Below, in pieces: positions 59,812-64,000 of a DNA stretch of 64,000 nucleotides; position 1 is the first letter of the stretch; every line of letters starts with the position of its first letter. The stretch is from Coprinus comatus (lineage: Eukaryota > Basidiomycota > Agaricomycetes > Agaricales > Agaricaceae): contig JAWPGT010000001.1 of assembly GCA_034638255.1 (NCBI GenBank), forward strand, positions 1,426,001 to 1,490,000, given 5' to 3'. Under the pieces are notes generated by a model. It searched no databases. It had not been told where the DNA came from and worked only from the letters and a program-made list of their open reading frames with translations. The translations under genes and the position numbers were made by a program.

Positions 59812-61694
59812 ATGGAAGCTGCCGCAGAATCCCGTACGATGAAGGCTCGTCGAGATGGTATGTTCTTCTTTTTCTCATCGCGATAACTTGTCCTAATACG
59901 CGTATATCTAATAGCCTATAAGAGCAAGACTGGACTTAAGACAGATGAACTTAGGCGTCGCAGAGAAGAACAACAAGTTGAAATTAGGCGCCAGAAGCGA
60001 GAAGAGAACATCTCGAAAAGGCGTAATTTCCTCCCTGCCGCCGCAGGAGATTCAGACGACGAGCTCGGTGGTGGCTCGTGGGATCCTCCTGTATTTATCT
60101 GCTTTTCTTTCTCCACACAAAGATCGTTATAAACTGACTATGGCCCATGTAGCTGGCGGAGGAGATGATCTCTGGTGTCTTCTCAGATGAACCTGACCGT
60201 CAGTTGGATGCTACTACCAAGTTCCGCAAGTTGCTCTCGAAAGAAAAGAACCCCCCGATTGAACGTGTCATTGAGTGTGGCGTCGTACCACGTTTTGTCG
60301 AATTCTTGAGGACAGGACACTCCATGCTGCAGGTAAGTGGTTTAGCGACGTAATGATTATTCATTCGCTTATACAACCCTAGTTCGAAGCAGCGTGGGCT
60401 TTGACCAACATTGCCTCTGGCACAGCTGAACATACCCAAGTCGTTATCGGTGCTGGCGCTGTACCAGAGTTCATCAACCTCCTCTCTTCACCTGTTCTTG
60501 ATGTCCGCGAGCAAGCAGTCTGGGCGTTAGGTAACATTGCTGGAGATAGCCCCCAGTGCAGAGATTACGTTCTTCAACAGGGCGCTTTGAGGCCTCTCTT
60601 AGCACTCCTTAGTGAGCAACACAAGCTCAGCATGTTAAGGAATGCTACCTGGACACTAAGCAACTTTTGCCGTGGTAAATCCCCTCAACCTGATTGGGAA
60701 CTTGTGAGGATATATAAGTTTTTCTTGCAAATAAGAACGTCATACTAATTTTTACGCTACAGATCTCTCCCGCACTTACTGTTTTGACTAAGCTTATCTA
60801 TTCTCTTGATGACGAAATCCTCATTGATGCGTGCTGGGCAATCTCTTACCTTTCCGATGGCTCAAATGATAAGATCCAAGCCGTCATTGAATCTGGTGTA
60901 TGCAGACGCTTAGTTGATCTGTTGATGCACCAATCAACCGCTGTGCAAACGCCCGCCTTGCGCTCAGTCGGTAACATTGTCACTGGTGATGATCTTCAAA
61001 CTCAAGTAGTCATCGCATCTGGGGCTCTTCCTGCTCTTCTTTCTCTTCTTTCATCGCCCAAAGATGGTATTAGGAAGGAGGCTTGCTGGACCATTTCGAA
61101 TGTCACCGCCGGATCTCCTCCTCAAATCCAATCTGTCATTGACGCCAACATCATCCCCCCTCTCATCAACATCCTTTCGAATGCGGATTTCAAGACCAGG
61201 AAGGAAGCCTGTTGGGCCATTTCTAATGCCACTTCGGGTGGTCTACAAGAACCTTCCCAAATCCGTTATCTCGTCTCACAAGGATGCATCAAGCCTTTGT
61301 GTGATCTCTTAACAATGATGGATAACAAAATCATCCAAGTTGCACTTGATGGTCTGGACAACATCTTGAAGGTTGGAGAAATGGATAAGGTGGCTGCAGG
61401 CCCCGGCGCTGTCAATCAATATGCTCTCTTCGTTGAAGAAGCTGGTGGCATGGTGACTATTCATAACCTCCAACAACACGACAACCTGGAGATTTATAAG
61501 AAGGCCTTCAACATCATGGACAAGTACTTCCCCGATGAAGAGGAAGTCGATACAAATATCAGCGCTCCTGCCGTCGACTCCACAGGTGCATTTGCAGTAA
61601 GTTTGAATTTATCCGTTATACGTGTCTATTGCTAAAGTCATCACAGTTCCAAGATGTCAGTGCTCCTCAAGGAGGATTCAGCTTTGGCCAGTAG
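59812..61694 (+). CDS. SRP1: Importin subunit alpha (SRP1/karyopherin alpha)
   Basis: Adaptor that binds nuclear localisation signals and importin beta for nuclear import. The start is the ATG at 59812; exon 1 ends at 59857 and exon 2 begins at 59915. The N-terminal importin-beta-binding domain is visible as [19 protein letters not shown] and NISKRR. About ten armadillo repeats follow, with the NLS-groove pattern [56 protein letters not shown] and WAISNATSG. The last exon encodes [15 protein letters not shown]. Five introns (near 59858, 60093, 60333, 60703 and 61597) all keep the frame. About 530 residues, the usual size. Confidence 0.95.
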
Positions 61695-62066
61695 ACGGTC
61701 TAATACTACTGACGGATCATCCACCCCTTACGCTTTGTACCTTCCGTTTTCTCTACTTGTTCTCTACTTTCAACACTAGTCAACTAGTCGTTGCTCAAAT
61801 ATTAGGCTACATATTAGTTGTCTGTTTATGAAATGTACAGCTTGATGTGCTCCTAGGGATTGATCGTTTTGCTTCACTTTTCCTCCTCTATAGTTGACGA
61901 TTCAGCATACGGTGCTGAAGTTTTATTTCTTGTTTCGTTTCCTCCCTTGTTGCGACTGGGCTAATAGACAAAATGTTGTATATCAGTTTTTTTCGATTAT
62001 CACTGTGGTGGTTACATAACATGGAATTGATCTATCGACGTTACCGACTTGGTCTTGGCTTCTTTA
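61695..62066. other. Gap between importin alpha and LSM5
   Basis: About 370 bases with T-rich importin alpha 3' sequence, then the LSM5 promoter. Nothing else is seen. Confidence 0.55.
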
Positions 62067-62593
62067 ATGGCTTCCCAAATCCTCCCACTAGGTCAGTATA
62101 ATGAGACGATCTTGTTCTCTGCAAGCAATACTGATGGGATAACAGAGCTCATCGATAAGTGTATTGGATCCAAGATATGGGTCATCATGAAGAACGAACA
62201 TGAATTCAGTGGAACATTACTAGGGTTTGATGATTTTGTTAGTGAGTACAGGATGCTAATCGTTACAATACGCTATTATCGGACGACTGACGATGTTTAC
62301 CTTGTGTAGATATGGTATTAGAGGACGTCATTGAATTGTAAGCTTAATGGTCTTGTGTGGTGCGTTGTTATTGACGAACTGTTCCATTTTTCCCCTCTGT
62401 TCTTCCTACTTCGATGATTTTACTTACAGTGAAACGACACCCCAAGGCAAGAAAGAGACTAAACTGGACAAGACACTGTTGAATGGAAATAATATCTGCA
62501 TGGTAGGATCAGCGCTTGCCTTTTATTGTTTATATGATTGACTATGTCTGTACTTAGCTCATACCGGGAAGCTCAGGTCCTTCACAAGATTAG
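62067..62593 (+). CDS. LSM5: U6 snRNA-associated Sm-like protein LSm5
   Basis: Subunit shared by the LSm2-8 (U6 snRNP) and LSm1-7 (mRNA decay) rings. Five exons, 62067-62091, 62146-62241, 62310-62337, 62430-62502 and 62558-62593, give 85 residues. Exon 1 contributes only MASQILPL. Sm1 and Sm2 motifs read ELIDKCIGSKIWVIMKNEHE, GTLLGFDDFVNMVLEDVIEF and LDKTLLNGNNICML. The C-terminus is IPGSSGPSQD. The first intron is 54 bases and could be misread as coding because it lacks stops. Confidence 0.93.
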
Positions 62594-62916
62594 ATAACCT
62601 GAACGTTGACTCGGTTTCTCTTTGGTGTGGTGAAGAAAGTAGATCTACGTGCTATGGTTGTATTCGTATTTGAGATGCTCTTAGTTCCCAACATAAAAAT
62701 TACTTCAAGGGCGTGCCTAATATGGTGGGGGGCTTGTACTCTACGAAGAAAAGTTTATTACATGAACTTGGATAGTAAAATCCTCCACATTGAGAGAGAA
62801 GTTTCAGTGAGCTGACGTCACGTGCCCACAATTTTGGCCCCTCGTCGCGTATTGAGCACGTCCTTAATCCCAACCGCCGCGTCTTCCGACCTCTTCCCCC
62901 CAACTCGTCATAAACC
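62594..62916. other. Promoter gap upstream of the mitochondrial bS16m gene
   Basis: About 320 bases without a gene, carrying the composite TGACGTCACGTG site at 62813-62824 (listed separately) about 95 bases before the start codon. Confidence 0.55.
62813..62824. promoter_or_regulatory. Overlapping CRE (TGACGTCA) and E-box (CACGTG)
   Basis: TGACGTCACGTG combines a perfect palindromic CRE (62813-62820) with an overlapping CACGTG (62819-62824). It lies about 95 bases upstream of the bS16m start codon, a typical spot for an activator site in a compact fungal promoter. Binding of bZIP and bHLH factors is inferred. Confidence 0.5.
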
Positions 62917-63331
62917 ATGGCTATTCGACTAAGGTTTGCCATGCATGGCATTCGCAACAATCGTATCCTCCACTTAGTAGCCATTGACCATCGCAAAGCA
63001 CGCAACGCTAAACCTGCCGAACTGCTGGGTATCTACAAATCCCGCCTCCAGGGGACGGATGACGAGAAGTCATTGGAATGGAGTGTTGACAGGATTAGGT
63101 ATTGGCTAAACGTCGGAGCAATACCTTCAAAATCTGTTGTGAAAGTATTGGAATTGGTATATACTTATTCCCGTTCTAAGATACATTTACAGGTACTGAT
63201 TTTTCTCTCCTTTCTAGGGTGGCATTCTGAAGCCTGGATCCATATACCATCCCAAGGCTACTAAGCCTGCCCCTGCCAAAATATTGCCCATGAATGCACA
63301 GAATACCACCAAGCCTGCCACCAAATCATAA
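62917..63331 (+). CDS. MRPS16: Mitochondrial small-subunit ribosomal protein bS16m
   Basis: Homologue of bacterial ribosomal protein S16 in the mitochondrial small subunit. Two exons, 62917-63156 and 63218-63331, give 117 residues. Signature stretches are MAIRLRFAMHGIRNNRILHL, RNAKPAELLGIYKSR, WSVDRIRYWLNVGAIPSKSV and GGILKPGSIYHPKA. A short Lys/Pro/Ala-rich C-terminal tail is added, as usual in mitochondrial forms. Convergent with the ankyrin gene, about 200 bases away. Confidence 0.92.
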
Positions 63332-63529
63332 ATTTCGGTACATCACCCTATTACCCATAATACTTTTCCATTTGGGTCCACAAATCCCCCTCAATCTCTC
63401 GCGGCATATAGAGTGCAAATTGGTGCAAGAGGTTTCGAAAATGAAGGGGAGACTATGGGCTAATTGTAATATCACTGGTTCATGTTCTGTTCATTGCATA
63501 TCCTTTCGTTATTGGACAAATTAACTATG

Positions 63530-64000
63530 CTATGCGGCGGAAAGAATAGATACTATTTCCTTATGCTTCCTGACCTTAGCCAAGTCAAGGGCTGTCAATC
63601 CATCGGAGTCCTGCGGTGCTTGAATCAAAAAGTGGTTCGGAATATGAAAAGAAGACATACTTTGATCGTTGTGTCAACACCATGGCTCAGAAGCAACTTG
63701 ACCACTTCCGTGTGTCCTCTGTCGGCCGCTAGTTGTAGAGCGGTATAACCCTTTGAACTGTCGTCAACAATCAAATAATCAAAAAACCATTCTACTCACA
63801 TGCTCATCTTTCTCGTCAAGATCCAAGAACGGTACAATGGCCAACAGTTCTTCAATACCATTCGCATCATTCTGGATCGCAAATCCATGAAGATTCATTT
63901 CACCAGGGTCATTACTAGGTGCCATTTTGCTAACAGACAAACCCAAACCACTAGCACCACCACGGGAAGCATCCTCGTTTGAATCCCAGAGATCACCCTT
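63530..64000 (-). CDS. Ankyrin-repeat protein (5' end outside the window)
   Basis: Partial gene; only the last three exons are inside. They read from the right edge GDLWDSNEDASRGGASGL and NLHGFAIQNDANGIEELLA up to DEKDEH, then GYTALQLAADRGHTEVVKLL, then DSDGLTALDLAKVRKHKEIV, and stop at 63530. The joins use an intron at about 63814-63768 and another near 63657-63607. This is two to three ankyrin repeats at the C-terminus. In basidiomycetes such a tail often follows an acyl-CoA-binding domain (ACBD6-like), but the N-terminal part is not visible, so the family cannot be decided here. Confidence 0.8.

Overview
This is nuclear DNA of a filamentous basidiomycete fungus, most likely an agaricomycete (mushroom or wood-decay lineage). 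The evidence is gene structure and gene content. Nearly every gene is broken by many short GT-AG introns of about 45-65 bases, exons can be tiny (one is 7 bases), genes lie on both strands with gaps of 100-300 bases, and the proteins are eukaryotic housekeeping and fungal accessory families. No operons, CRISPR arrays or rRNA genes were seen, and no convincing tRNA gene.

Layout. 0-2.7 kb: mitochondrial m-AAA protease (AFG3/YTA12 type). 2.8-10.7 kb: two paralogous MFS transporters of the DAL5/anion:cation symporter type flank a urease accessory gene (ureD). The three form a plausible nitrogen-acquisition neighbourhood with GATA-factor sites in the shared promoter. 11.3-14.1 kb: Byr4/Bfa1-like septation/mitotic-exit GAP scaffold. 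14.3-18.0 kb: NRDE-2. 18.3-19.1 kb: NIP7 (60S biogenesis), divergent from NRDE-2. 19.5-22.9 kb: Sec39 (ER tethering). 22.9-24.3 kb: low-complexity convergent gap with a 31-unit GA repeat. 24.3-27.1 kb: orphan disordered/coiled-coil protein. 27.2-27.8 kb: CGR1 (rRNA processing). 27.9-31.9 kb: Vps18. 32.1-33.2 kb: SHB17-like sedoheptulose bisphosphatase containing a 7-nt microexon. 33.4-37.1 kb: long coiled-coil protein with an apparent frameshift. 37.1-39.1 kb: long gap. 39.1-41.3 kb: pyruvate kinase. 41.4-43.8 kb: type II membrane glycosyltransferase. 44.0-45.1 kb: ribulose-phosphate 3-epimerase. 45.3-48.1 kb: two secreted, apparently GPI-anchored proteins, the second a candidate Kex2-processed peptide precursor. 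48.3-48.9 kb: cytochrome c oxidase subunit VIa. 49.1-52.6 kb: proteasome subunit RPN2. 52.7-59.6 kb: tandem segmental duplication carrying two cytochrome P450 genes with their flanks. 59.8-61.7 kb: importin alpha. 62.1-62.6 kb: LSm5. 62.9-63.3 kb: mitochondrial ribosomal protein bS16m. 63.5 kb to the edge: ankyrin-repeat gene, cut by the window.

Most genes are unrelated housekeeping genes in ordinary eukaryotic order. The places where neighbours may work together are the ureD/transporter trio, the pair of surface/secreted proteins at 45-48 kb, and the P450 duplication. The most novel-looking object is the 348-residue secreted protein at 46,827-48,099. It has four evenly spaced dibasic sites that would release three proline-containing peptides of 27, 30 and 27 residues.

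All exon boundaries are hand-placed from reading frame, splice signals and family knowledge. Transcript data would be needed to confirm them.
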